Shown here: positions 41,707 to 48,836 of the stretch, piece after piece | Numbering within the stretch: position 1 is the first letter of the stretch | Layout: each line of letters opens with the position of its first letter | Assembly (NCBI RefSeq): GCF_000725485.1 | Contig: NZ_JOAG01000027.1 | Location: forward strand, 1 to 64,000 | Direction of reading: 5' to 3' | Source of the DNA: Nonomuraea candida | GTDB lineage: Bacteria > Actinomycetota > Actinomycetes > Streptosporangiales > Streptosporangiaceae | DNA: 64,000 bases | Program-made: the position numbers and the translations under genes | Notes under the pieces: model-generated | What the model saw: the letters and a program-made list of their open reading frames with translations, nothing else | Databases searched by the model: none | What the model was told of the DNA's origin: nothing

Positions 41707-43033
41707 CGGCAAGCTGCCGAAGCTGACGGAGATCCCCGCGTTCACCGAGTACATCGCCCAGGGCTGGGACTCCCCCGCCCGCACCCCCGACCTGGTGCCC
41801 GGCGCCGCCGAGGCAGCCGCCGCGCACCGGGCGCTGCTGGCCGGGGCGCTGCCGGGCCGCACGGCCGTCGTGTCCGCCGGGCGCGCGCCGACCCGCAGCA
41901 ACGACACCGCCTACGACTTCCGCGTCGACAGCGACTTCTCCTGGCTGACCGGCTGCGCGGTGGAGAACGCGGTCGCGGTCGTGCGCGACGGCGCGGCCAC
42001 CGTGTACCTGCCGCCGCCCGCCCGCCCCGGCGAGACCGGCTTCTTCGCCGACGCCGCCTACGGCGAGCTGTGGGTGGGCCCGTCGCCGTCCCTGGCCGAG
42101 TGGGCGGCCGCGCTCGGCGTCGAGGTGGCGCCGCTGGCCGACTACCCCGGCCCGCCCGGGGACGCGCTGCCCGCCGAGGAGCTGGGCCGGACGCTGGCCG
42201 AACTGCGCATGATAAAGGACGAGTGGGAGGTCGCGCAGCTGCGCGCGGCCGTGGACCGCACGGTCGAGGGCTTCGCCGCCGTGCTGGCCGAGGTGCCCGC
42301 CGCCGTCGCGGGCGGGGGCGAGCGCTGGCTGCAGGGCACGTTCGACCGGCACGCCAGGACGTACGGCAACGGCCCCGGCTACGCCTCCATCGTGGGCAGC
42401 GGCGCGCACGCCCCCACCCTGCACTGGGTGCGCTGCGACGGCCCGGTGCGCGAGGGCGAGCTGCTGCTGCTCGACCTGGGCGTGGAGACGCGCTCCCACT
42501 ACACCGCCGACGTCACGCGCACCTTCCCCGTCTCGGGCGCCTTCACCGCCGTCCAGCGGCAGGTGCACGACCTGGTGGAGCGGGCCCACCGGGCCGGGAT
42601 GGCGCAGGTGGCGCCGGGCCGCCCGTTCACCGCCTTCCACCACGCCGCCATGGAGGTCATCGCGCGCGGCCTGGACGACTGGGGCCTGCTGCCGGTGTCG
42701 GTGGACGAGGCCCTGTCGGACGCCGGCCAGCACCACCGCCGCTACCTGATCTGCGGCATCGGCCACCACCTCGGCCTGGACGTGCACGACTGCGCCCGCT
42801 CCCGGCCCGAGGCCTACCACGGCGCGGAGATGGCGCCGGGCATGGTGCTCACCGTCGAGCCCGGCCTGTACTTCCACGCCCACGACCGCACGGTGCCGCC
42901 GGAGCTGCGCGGCATCGGCGTACGCATCGAAGACGACCTGCTGGTGACGGCGGACGGCGCGGAGGTCCTGTCGGCCGCGCTGCCCATCGACGCCACCGGC
43001 CTGGAGAACTGGACCAAGGAGACAAGCAAATGA
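41699..43033 (+). CDS. Xaa-Pro aminopeptidase (M24B metallopeptidase)
   Basis: A 444-residue dinuclear metal peptidase that cleaves the bond before Pro, releasing the N-terminal residue. The N-terminal AMP_N domain (APTRSNDTAYDFRVDSDFSWLTG) is followed by the pita-bread domain, whose five metal ligands are visible: Asp259, Asp271, His356, Glu387 and Glu411 (motifs LLDLGVE, TADVTRTF, GIGHHLGLDVHD, TVEPGLYF, GVRIEDD). Cytosolic. Together with the preceding prolyl aminopeptidase it would dismantle proline- or hydroxyproline-rich peptides. Overlaps both neighbours. Confidence 0.95.
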   Translation: MSDGKLPKLTEIPAFTEYIAQGWDSPARTPDLVPGAAEAAAAHRALLAGALPGRTAVVSAGRAPTRSNDTAYDFRVDSDFSWLTGCAVENAVAVVRDGAATVYLPPPARPGETGFFADAAYGELWVGPSPSLAEWAAALGVEVAPLADYPGPPGDALPAEELGRTLAELRMIKDEWEVAQLRAAVDRTVEGFAAVLAEVPAAVAGGGERWLQGTFDRHARTYGNGPGYASIVGSGAHAPTLHWVRCDGPVREGELLLLDLGVETRSHYTADVTRTFPVSGAFTAVQRQVHDLVERAHRAGMAQVAPGRPFTAFHHAAMEVIARGLDDWGLLPVSVDEALSDAGQHHRRYLICGIGHHLGLDVHDCARSRPEAYHGAEMAPGMVLTVEPGLYFHAHDRTVPPELRGIGVRIEDDLLVTADGAEVLSAALPIDATGLENWTKETSK

Positions 43034-43920
43034 CCGCCCCCGTCTGGCACGGCGTGCACGTCGCGACCGCGCTGCCCTTCAACGACGACCTGTCCGTCGA
43101 CTACGACGCCTACGCCGAGCACGTGCGCTTCCTGGCCGAGGGCGGCTGCGACGGCGTCTGCCCCAACGGCTCGCTGGGCGAGTACCAGACGCTGACCGAC
43201 GAGGAGCGCGCCCGCGTCGTGCGCACCGCCGTCGAGGCCGCTCCCGACGGCTTCCACGTCATGCCGGGCGTGGCCGCGTACGGGGCGGCCGAGTCGCGGC
43301 GGTGGGCCGAGCAGGCGGCCGAGGCGGGCGCCTCGTCGGTGCTGCTGCTGCCGCCCAACGCCTACCGCGCCGACCGCCGGGCCGTCGTCGGCCACTACCG
43401 GGAGGTGGCCAAGGCCGGGCTGCCGGTCGTGGCCTACAACAACCCGATCGACACCAAGGTGGACCTGACCCCCGACCTGCTCGCCGAGCTGCACCAGGAG
43501 GGGCTGATCGTCGGGGTGAAGGAGTTCACCGGGGACGTGCGCAGGGCGTACGAGATCGCCGAGCGCGCGCCCGGCCTGGACGTGCTGGTGGGCTCGGACG
43601 ACGTGCTGCTGGAGATGGGCATCGCGGGCGCGGTCGGCTGGATCGCCGGCTACCCGAACATGATCCCCCGCGCCACCGTCGAGCTGTACCACCTGGCCGT
43701 GGCCGGGGACGTCGCCAAGGCGCTGCCCCTCTACCGCGACCTGCACGCGCTGCTGCGGTGGGACTCCAAGACCGAGTTCGTGCAGTCGATCAAGCTCTCG
43801 ATGGACCTGGCCGGCCGCAAGGGCGGCGCCTGCCGCCCGCCGCGCCTCCCCCTCGCGCCCGCCCAGGCCGAGCAGATCACCCGCGACACCGAGGCGGTCC
43901 TCGCCAAGGGCTACCGCTGA
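43030..43920 (+). CDS. DapA-family lyase, probable 1-pyrroline-4-hydroxy-2-carboxylate deaminase
   Basis: A 296-residue Schiff-base TIM barrel enzyme with the family Tyr136 (VVAYNNP) and Lys164 (VGVKEF) and the loop CPNGSLGEYQTLTDEERARVV. DHDPS itself has a GTTGE motif at that loop; the NGSLGEY form matches enzymes of actinobacterial hydroxyproline clusters, which convert 1-pyrroline-4-hydroxy-2-carboxylate to 2-oxoglutarate semialdehyde. The assignment rests on that motif and on its place behind a GH127 and two proline peptidases; other aldolase-type reactions remain possible. Last gene of the operon. The hydroxyproline epimerase, D-hydroxyproline oxidase and semialdehyde dehydrogenase are not in the window. 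Confidence 0.88.
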   Translation: MTAPVWHGVHVATALPFNDDLSVDYDAYAEHVRFLAEGGCDGVCPNGSLGEYQTLTDEERARVVRTAVEAAPDGFHVMPGVAAYGAAESRRWAEQAAEAGASSVLLLPPNAYRADRRAVVGHYREVAKAGLPVVAYNNPIDTKVDLTPDLLAELHQEGLIVGVKEFTGDVRRAYEIAERAPGLDVLVGSDDVLLEMGIAGAVGWIAGYPNMIPRATVELYHLAVAGDVAKALPLYRDLHALLRWDSKTEFVQSIKLSMDLAGRKGGACRPPRLPLAPAQAEQITRDTEAVLAKGYR

Positions 43921-43986
43921 TCTTCCTCCTGGATCGGCGGGCGCTCTGCCGGGAGGACCCGGTTTTTACCCTTCCCTCCCCCGAGG

Positions 43987-44075
43987 AGCACGCCGGCGTG
44001 CGCGGGGAGGGTGGACCGGCCGGCCCGGGACCGTGCACCCGTCGGGCAGCACGCCGGCGTGCGCGGGGAGGGTGG
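43987..44075. repeat. Two exact 28-bp repeats, 61-bp period, with inner palindrome
   Basis: An identical 28-bp sequence starts at 43987 and 44048, separated by 33 bp. Each contains the perfect palindrome GCACGCCGGCGTGC followed by GCGGGGAGGG. The 28+33 layout recalls a type I-E CRISPR unit, but there are only two copies and no cas genes. It lies between convergent genes, where a duplicated terminator hairpin is a simpler reading. Confidence 0.8.
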
Positions 44076-44085
44076 GGGCGGCGGG

Positions 44086-45021
44086 TCAGCCGGTGGGATA
44101 GCGGGCGTTCCTGGCGGTGGCCGCCAGCGCCGCCGCCCGGGCCGCCTCGGTCGGCGTGAACGGCAGCTCCGGCCGCCTGACGAGCAGCGCCCGGTCGGGG
44201 TTCACGGAGATCACCATGGTGGTGCCGGGCTCGGCGCCCTCGTCCACGGTGTCGCCGGGCCGCCGCCACTCGGCCCGGGGCACGCGCAGCAGCTCGGCCA
44301 TCGCCTCGGGCAGCCGCCCGGGGTCGTCGCCGACCCGCTGCGCCAGCACCAGCGCCTGCACGCCGGGGTCGGTGAGGTCCTTGACCCGCGCGGGCACGAT
44401 CACCACGTCCTGCCCGCCCGCCTCGGTCAGCGCCCCGGCCAGCGCGTCCAGCTCCAGGTCGCGCGGCGCCTCGATGACGAACTCGTCGAGCGCGTCGCAC
44501 CCGGCGGGGGTGATGGCGCCGCCCCCGGTCGGGGCGATGTGCAGCGCCAGGATGTTGCACCCCAGCCGCCCGAACGCGCCGGCCACGGTGGCGAGCCTGC
44601 CGGGCCGCTCGACGACCCTCATGCGGATGCGCCACAACGCCATGGACCGCGCCGCGCCGTCGTCCGGCAGAGGCAGCGGCGCCGCGGCCCGGGCGGATCC
44701 GGCCGGGCCACGCCGAAAACCGCGCAGCATCCCCGGCCGGGACCCGCCCAGCGAGGGACCGCCCGGGGACCCGCGCCGAGCCCCGGCCAGAGGTCCGCGC
44801 CGGGGCCGGTGGGCGAGCCGCTTGTGGAGCGCGGCCCCGGCGATCAGCGCCAGGCCCAGCCCGACCAGGACGACCGGGCCGGGCTCCTCGTGGCCGAGCA
44901 GGGTCGCGAGCAGGTGCGCCAGGCCGACCGCGAGGAACAGCGCGGCGAGCTCGACGAGCTCCCGCCCCCAGGAACGGCCGGGTCCGGCACGCATGTCCAT
45001 CACCTTCTGTGCATCGCTCAT
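44086..45021 (-). CDS. Membrane-anchored ACT-domain protein
   Basis: A 311-residue protein: two N-terminal hydrophobic helices (about residues 22-68), a 50-residue Arg/Gly/Pro-rich linker, then an ACT-type regulatory domain (WRIRMRVVERPGRLATVAGAFGRLGCNILALHIAP) and a further region ending with PDRALLVRRPELPFTPTEAARAAALAATA. ACT domains bind amino acids; the membrane anchor is unusual. No enzyme domain is visible. Monocistronic, convergent with the GH127 operon. Role unknown. Confidence 0.8.
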   Translation of the reverse strand: MSDAQKVMDMRAGPGRSWGRELVELAALFLAVGLAHLLATLLGHEEPGPVVLVGLGLALIAGAALHKRLAHRPRRGPLAGARRGSPGGPSLGGSRPGMLRGFRRGPAGSARAAAPLPLPDDGAARSMALWRIRMRVVERPGRLATVAGAFGRLGCNILALHIAPTGGGAITPAGCDALDEFVIEAPRDLELDALAGALTEAGGQDVVIVPARVKDLTDPGVQALVLAQRVGDDPGRLPEAMAELLRVPRAEWRRPGDTVDEGAEPGTTMVISVNPDRALLVRRPELPFTPTEAARAAALAATARNARYPTG

Positions 45022-45209
45022 GACCCTCAGTCTGCGCCCGCCGTGTTACGGGATCACGGGCGTTGCCGTTGCGCCGGCATTAAACCCCGTTCACTCCAGC
45101 CCGAATTCCACCCGCACCCGGCGCCGCCGGGCGTCGCCGCCCGCCCGGCCGGGGATCGGTGGGGCCGGCGTGAGAGACTGCCCCGGTCCTGTCGTCGAAG
45201 TCCCCCGGA

Positions 45210-45719
45210 GTGCTCTTCCCCGTGCGTGTCCGTGCCGCCCTCCACGCCCCGCTCCTGCTGCTGCTGGCCGCGTGCGCCCCTGCTCCCCCGCCGGCACCAC
45301 CCGCGACCCCGCCGGCGCCCTCCACGACCCCGCCGGCGCCCTCCGCGACCTCGGCGACACCCCGCGAGACCCCGGCTTCCACCTCCGACGCCACACCCGG
45401 CACCTCCGGCTCCTCGCCCTCCGGCGCGACCCGGCCCTCGGCCGCGGACGGGCCCGGGACCGTGTGCGGGCAGGTCAAGGCGGCGAACGGGGAGATCGCG
45501 GCCGTCGCGGTGGACCGGGGCCGCGCTGACTGCGCCCAGGCCGTGCGCGTCCTCCGCGCCTACTACCGCCCGCAGACCCCGAAGCAGGGCACGGCCGGGA
45601 TCGCGACCGTCGCCGGCTGGGAGTGCGTGAGCAACACCGCCGCGCGGAGCATGGAGACCGGCAGGCTCACCTCGTGCCGCAAGGGCTCGGCCACCATCGT
45701 GGCCGACGTCATTCCCTGA
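45210..45719 (+). CDS. Small secreted lipoprotein of unknown function
   Basis: A 169-residue protein with a lipoprotein signal (LLLLLAAC lipobox, Cys near residue 22), a Pro/Thr/Ala/Ser-rich linker of about 60 residues and an 85-residue globular domain with four Cys (GTVCGQV, ADCAQAVRVL, GWECVSN, LTSCRKG), likely two disulfides. The motif ETGRLTSCRKGSATIVADVIP closes it. GTG start; an alternative GTG is four codons later. It lies on the upstream side of a broken VWA gene and may have replaced most of it. Confidence 0.75.
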   Translation: MLFPVRVRAALHAPLLLLLAACAPAPPPAPPATPPAPSTTPPAPSATSATPRETPASTSDATPGTSGSSPSGATRPSAADGPGTVCGQVKAANGEIAAVAVDRGRADCAQAVRVLRAYYRPQTPKQGTAGIATVAGWECVSNTAARSMETGRLTSCRKGSATIVADVIP

Positions 45720-45871
45720 CCTCCTGGCCCGCGCCCACGTTCGTGGTGCTGTTCGGGGAGAGCGACGACGCGGAGATGCGCCGGGTGGCCGAGCTGACCG
45801 GCGGCGCCGTGTTCGACGCCCACAGCACCTCGCTGACCGGCGCGTTCAAGGAGATCCGTGGCTACCAGTGA
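45720..45871 (+). pseudogene. C-terminal remnant of a VWA-domain protein gene
   Basis: In frame over the last 50 codons is a peptide containing PTFVVLFGESDDAEMRRVA, ELTGGAVFDA and FKEIRGYQ, the typical tail of actinobacterial substrate-binding/VWA proteins. The remainder of that gene (several hundred residues) is absent; the lipoprotein gene ends directly before it. The remnant still overlaps the next gene by 14 bases, just as in intact pairs, indicating that a deletion or replacement removed the body of the VWA gene and kept the junction. Confidence 0.65.
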
Positions 45872-46478
45872 GCGGGTCCTGCGCTACCTGGGCTCCACCA
45901 GGAACATCGCCGGCTCCTGCCTGGCGCTGCTCGGCCTGCTCGGCCACTTCCTGGGCCTGGCCGGCGCGTACTGGCCGGTCGTCGTCATCGCCCTGTACGG
46001 GGCCGGCGCGCTGCTCGCCCCGCCCGAGCGCGTCCGGCTGACGATCTCCCACGCCGAGGTCGAGACCCGGGCGCTGCGCGCCGACCTGGACGGGCTGCTG
46101 CGCCGCGTCGACGGCCGCTTCCCCGAGGACGTGCACGCCGCCGTGCGCGGCCTGGCCGAGGTCGTCGGCGGCGTGCTGGACCGGGCCGAGCAGCTCGCCG
46201 CCTCCCCCGACCAGCTCCACGTCGTCTCCCAGACGATCCGCAGCTACCTGCCCACCTCCCTGGAGGCGTACGCGAACCTGCCCCGCCGCTACGCGCTGAC
46301 CCGGCGGGCGGGCCGCGAGCGCAGCGCGCACGAGGAGCTGCTGGCCCAGCTCGCGCTGCTCGACGCCCGGATGGGGCAGGTCGCCGAGGCGATCCACCGG
46401 GGCGACGAGCAGGCGCTGCGCGACCAGGGCCGCTTCCTGCGCGACCGCTTCGGCGGCTCCGGCCTGACCCTGGACTGA
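45858..46478 (+). CDS. Two-helix membrane protein, VWA-gene partner
   Basis: A 206-residue protein with a hydrophobic hairpin at residues 15-55 (NIAGSCLALLGLLGHFLGL and YWPVVVIALYGAGALLAPPERV) and a helical cytosolic domain with DGLLRRVDGRFPEDVHAAVRGL and SLEAYANLPRRYALTRRAGRE. This is a conserved actinobacterial family usually encoded behind a VWA protein, with function unknown. GTG start overlaps the stop of the VWA remnant. Its natural partner appears lost here. Confidence 0.78.
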   Translation: MATSERVLRYLGSTRNIAGSCLALLGLLGHFLGLAGAYWPVVVIALYGAGALLAPPERVRLTISHAEVETRALRADLDGLLRRVDGRFPEDVHAAVRGLAEVVGGVLDRAEQLAASPDQLHVVSQTIRSYLPTSLEAYANLPRRYALTRRAGRERSAHEELLAQLALLDARMGQVAEAIHRGDEQALRDQGRFLRDRFGGSGLTLD

Positions 46479-46489
46479 CGCCGCCCCCG

Positions 46490-46548
46490 GCGGGCCCGCG
46501 CTCCCGCGGGCCCGCACCCCGACAGACCCGCGCGCCTCGGCGGCGCGC
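46490..46548. terminator. Two strong hairpins between convergent genes
   Basis: The first (46490-46515) has an 11-bp stem beginning GCGGGCCCGCG with loop CTCC; the second (46530-46548) is GCGCGCC-TCGGC-GGCGCGC. They lie between the convergent membrane protein and alpha-galactosidase genes and would stop transcription from both sides. Confidence 0.65.
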
Positions 46549-46569
46549 AGGCTGGCCCCGCCGCGCGGG

Positions 46570-48645
46570 CTACGCCCTGGTCAGCTCGACGAGCAGGGCG
46601 CTCGCCGGCCGCAGCGACGGCGCCGGCAGCCCCAGCTCACCCAGCACGGCCCCCGTCAGCCGCAGCGGCCCCGCGGCCGCCGGGCCGGCCCACTCCGGCA
46701 GCATCGCCCCCTCCGGCACGGGACCGGCCACGCGCACCTCGTACACCGAGGCCGGGTCGAGCCCGGGCAGCCGCAGCGGGTCGGGCGCGACGGCGAGACG
46801 GGAGGTGAGCTGCACGTACGCGAACACCGCCCGCTCGGGCAGCACCACCCCGTGCAGCAGCGCCGACGGGTCCGGATGGTCGGCGCGCACCACCCGCCCG
46901 GCGTGCAGCACCGGCCGCAGCCGCTTGTGCAGCGCGATCCAGGTGGCCAGCTCCGCCAGCTCCTCCTGGCTCACCGAGGTCAGGTCCCACTCCACGCCCA
47001 TGTGCCCGAACAGCGCGGTCGCGGCGCGGAAGGCCAGCGGCAGCGACCGCCCGGTGACGTGGTCGCGCGCCGCGCCCACGTGGGCGCCCATCCGCTCCGG
47101 CGGCACCAGCAGCCCCGTCCAGCGCTGGATCGCCTGCCGGTCCAGCGCGTCGTTGCTGTCGGAGGTCCACACCCGGTCGGTGCGCGCCAGGATGCCGTAG
47201 TCGATCCGCGCCCCGCCCGACGAGCACGACTCGATCTCCAGGCGCGGATGGCGGGCGCGCAGCTCGTCCAGCAGCCGGTAGGCGGCCAGCGTCTGCGCGT
47301 GCACGCCGGGCGCGCCGTCGTGCACGGGCTCGGCGATGTCGCGGTTGTGGTCCCACTTGATGTAGTCCAGCGCGTACTCGCCGACCAGCGCGTCCAGCCG
47401 CTCCAGCAGGTACGCGTACGCCTCCGGCCGGGCCAGGTCGAGCACCTGCTGGTTGCGCTGCGGCGGCGGCAGCCGCTCGGCGTGGCCCAGGATCCAGTCG
47501 GGGTGCGCGCGGGCCAGGTCGGAGTCCGGGTTGACCATCTCGGGCTCGAACCACAGGCCGAACTGCATGCCCAGCTCGCGCACCCTGCTGACCAGGGGGT
47601 GCAGGCCGTGCGGCCACACGTCCTCGTCCACGTACCAGTCGCCCAGGCCGGCCCGGTCGTGGCGGCGGTGGCGGAACCAGCCGTCGTCGAGCACGAACCG
47701 CTCGATCCCGGCCGCCGCGGCCCGCTCGGCCAGCTCCACCAGCCGGTCCAGGCCGTGGTCGAAGTAGGTGGCCTCCCAGTTGTTCAACGTCACCGGCCGC
47801 ACCGGCAGCGGGCGCGCCCGCAGGTGGGCGTGCAGCCGCGCGCCCGCGTCGTCGAGCCCGCCGCCCGACCACGTGAAGAACACCCACGGCGTGCGGTAGC
47901 TCTCCCCCTGGCCCAGCACGACCTCGCCGGGCTCCAGCAGCTCCCCCGCGCCCAGCAGCGCGACGCCCTCGGCCATCCGCTCGGCGTAGTGCACGTGGCC
48001 GCCGCTCCAGCCCGCGTGCACCGCCCACACCTCGCCGCCGCGGAACCCGAACCCCGCAGTCCCCGCCACCAGCAGCCCCGTGGCGTCGTGCCCGGTGCGG
48101 CCCCGCCGGTTCTCCCGCGACCACACCCCCTGCCCGAACGCCCTGCGCTGCGGCGCCTTCTCCAGCGCCCACCGGCCGGTGAAGTCCAGCAGCTCACCGG
48201 CCCGGCCCGGCACCGGCAGCGCGCACGTCAACCCCGCCACCCGGTACGGCGAGGAGGCGGTGTTCGTCACCGCGTGCCGCATGCGCACCAGGCCGCCGCC
48301 GTCCATGACCAGCTCGCTCACCAGCTCCAGGCCCGCCCGGTCGTCGGCGGCCACCACGGTCACGGCGCCGCCGGAGCCGGGCTCGGCCACCGCGTCGAAA
48401 CGTGACACGGTCCACCGGACCGGCCAGTGCTCGCCGTCCCTGACGCCGGACAGGCCCGGCCGGCCGTACCAGCCGTCTCCCTGGGCGGGCAGCAACGCCG
48501 GCGCGGGCGAGGTCAGCGCGGGCAGCAGGGCGGCGCCGGCCACGGGGCCGAGCCCGGCGCCGAAGTGCCGCACGCGCGGCAGCCCGGGGCCGGAGTCGTC
48601 GAGCACCAGCGCGGCGCCCGCCGCGGAGAGGATCACGGGGGACAA
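46570..48645 (-). CDS. GH36 family alpha-galactosidase
   Basis: A 691-residue cytosolic glycoside hydrolase with an N-terminal beta-sandwich, a TIM barrel and a C-terminal beta domain. Conserved pieces: NNWEATYFDH, FVLDDGWFRHRRHD, LGMQFGLWFEPEMVNPDSDLARAHPDW, the nucleophile Asp432 in YIKWDHNRD, ESCSSGGARIDYGIL, and the acid/base Asp496 in WTSDSNDALDRQAIQRW. It removes terminal alpha-galactose from oligosaccharides or glycopeptides. Monocistronic, head-to-tail behind a pectate lyase gene, close to the GH127 operon. Given that location, Ser-linked alpha-galactose of extensins is a plausible substrate besides raffinose-type sugars. Confidence 0.95.
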   Translation of the reverse strand: MSPVILSAAGAALVLDDSGPGLPRVRHFGAGLGPVAGAALLPALTSPAPALLPAQGDGWYGRPGLSGVRDGEHWPVRWTVSRFDAVAEPGSGGAVTVVAADDRAGLELVSELVMDGGGLVRMRHAVTNTASSPYRVAGLTCALPVPGRAGELLDFTGRWALEKAPQRRAFGQGVWSRENRRGRTGHDATGLLVAGTAGFGFRGGEVWAVHAGWSGGHVHYAERMAEGVALLGAGELLEPGEVVLGQGESYRTPWVFFTWSGGGLDDAGARLHAHLRARPLPVRPVTLNNWEATYFDHGLDRLVELAERAAAAGIERFVLDDGWFRHRRHDRAGLGDWYVDEDVWPHGLHPLVSRVRELGMQFGLWFEPEMVNPDSDLARAHPDWILGHAERLPPPQRNQQVLDLARPEAYAYLLERLDALVGEYALDYIKWDHNRDIAEPVHDGAPGVHAQTLAAYRLLDELRARHPRLEIESCSSGGARIDYGILARTDRVWTSDSNDALDRQAIQRWTGLLVPPERMGAHVGAARDHVTGRSLPLAFRAATALFGHMGVEWDLTSVSQEELAELATWIALHKRLRPVLHAGRVVRADHPDPSALLHGVVLPERAVFAYVQLTSRLAVAPDPLRLPGLDPASVYEVRVAGPVPEGAMLPEWAGPAAAGPLRLTGAVLGELGLPAPSLRPASALLVELTRA

Positions 48646-48789
48646 GTCGGGCTCCTATCTCGGGGGGAGACAGCCGCCCGGGGCACGCGGGCCCGGGCGC
48701 CTGTCGCGTCTGCAGCGCGTACGACGCTACCTCCTCCGATCACCCCGCCCCCGCACGCGGCCCCCTCCGCAAGGCCCGGCGCACGAGAA

Positions 48790-48822
48790 GGGCCCCTCCG
48801 GCGGGACAGGCGCCGGAGGGGC
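48790..48822 (-). terminator. Terminator of pectate lyase gene
   Basis: A perfect 13-bp stem, GGCCCCTCCGGCG with its complement, around a 7-base loop, 14 bases behind the pectate lyase stop. Typical strong GC hairpin terminator. Confidence 0.8.
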
Positions 48823-48836
48823 CGAGGGGAGGAGGA

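Noticed and set aside
43987..44075. A true CRISPR array
   Set aside because: Only two repeats, repeat sequence only partly like type I-E repeats, and no cas genes in the window; kept as a repeat and a finding of moderate interest.
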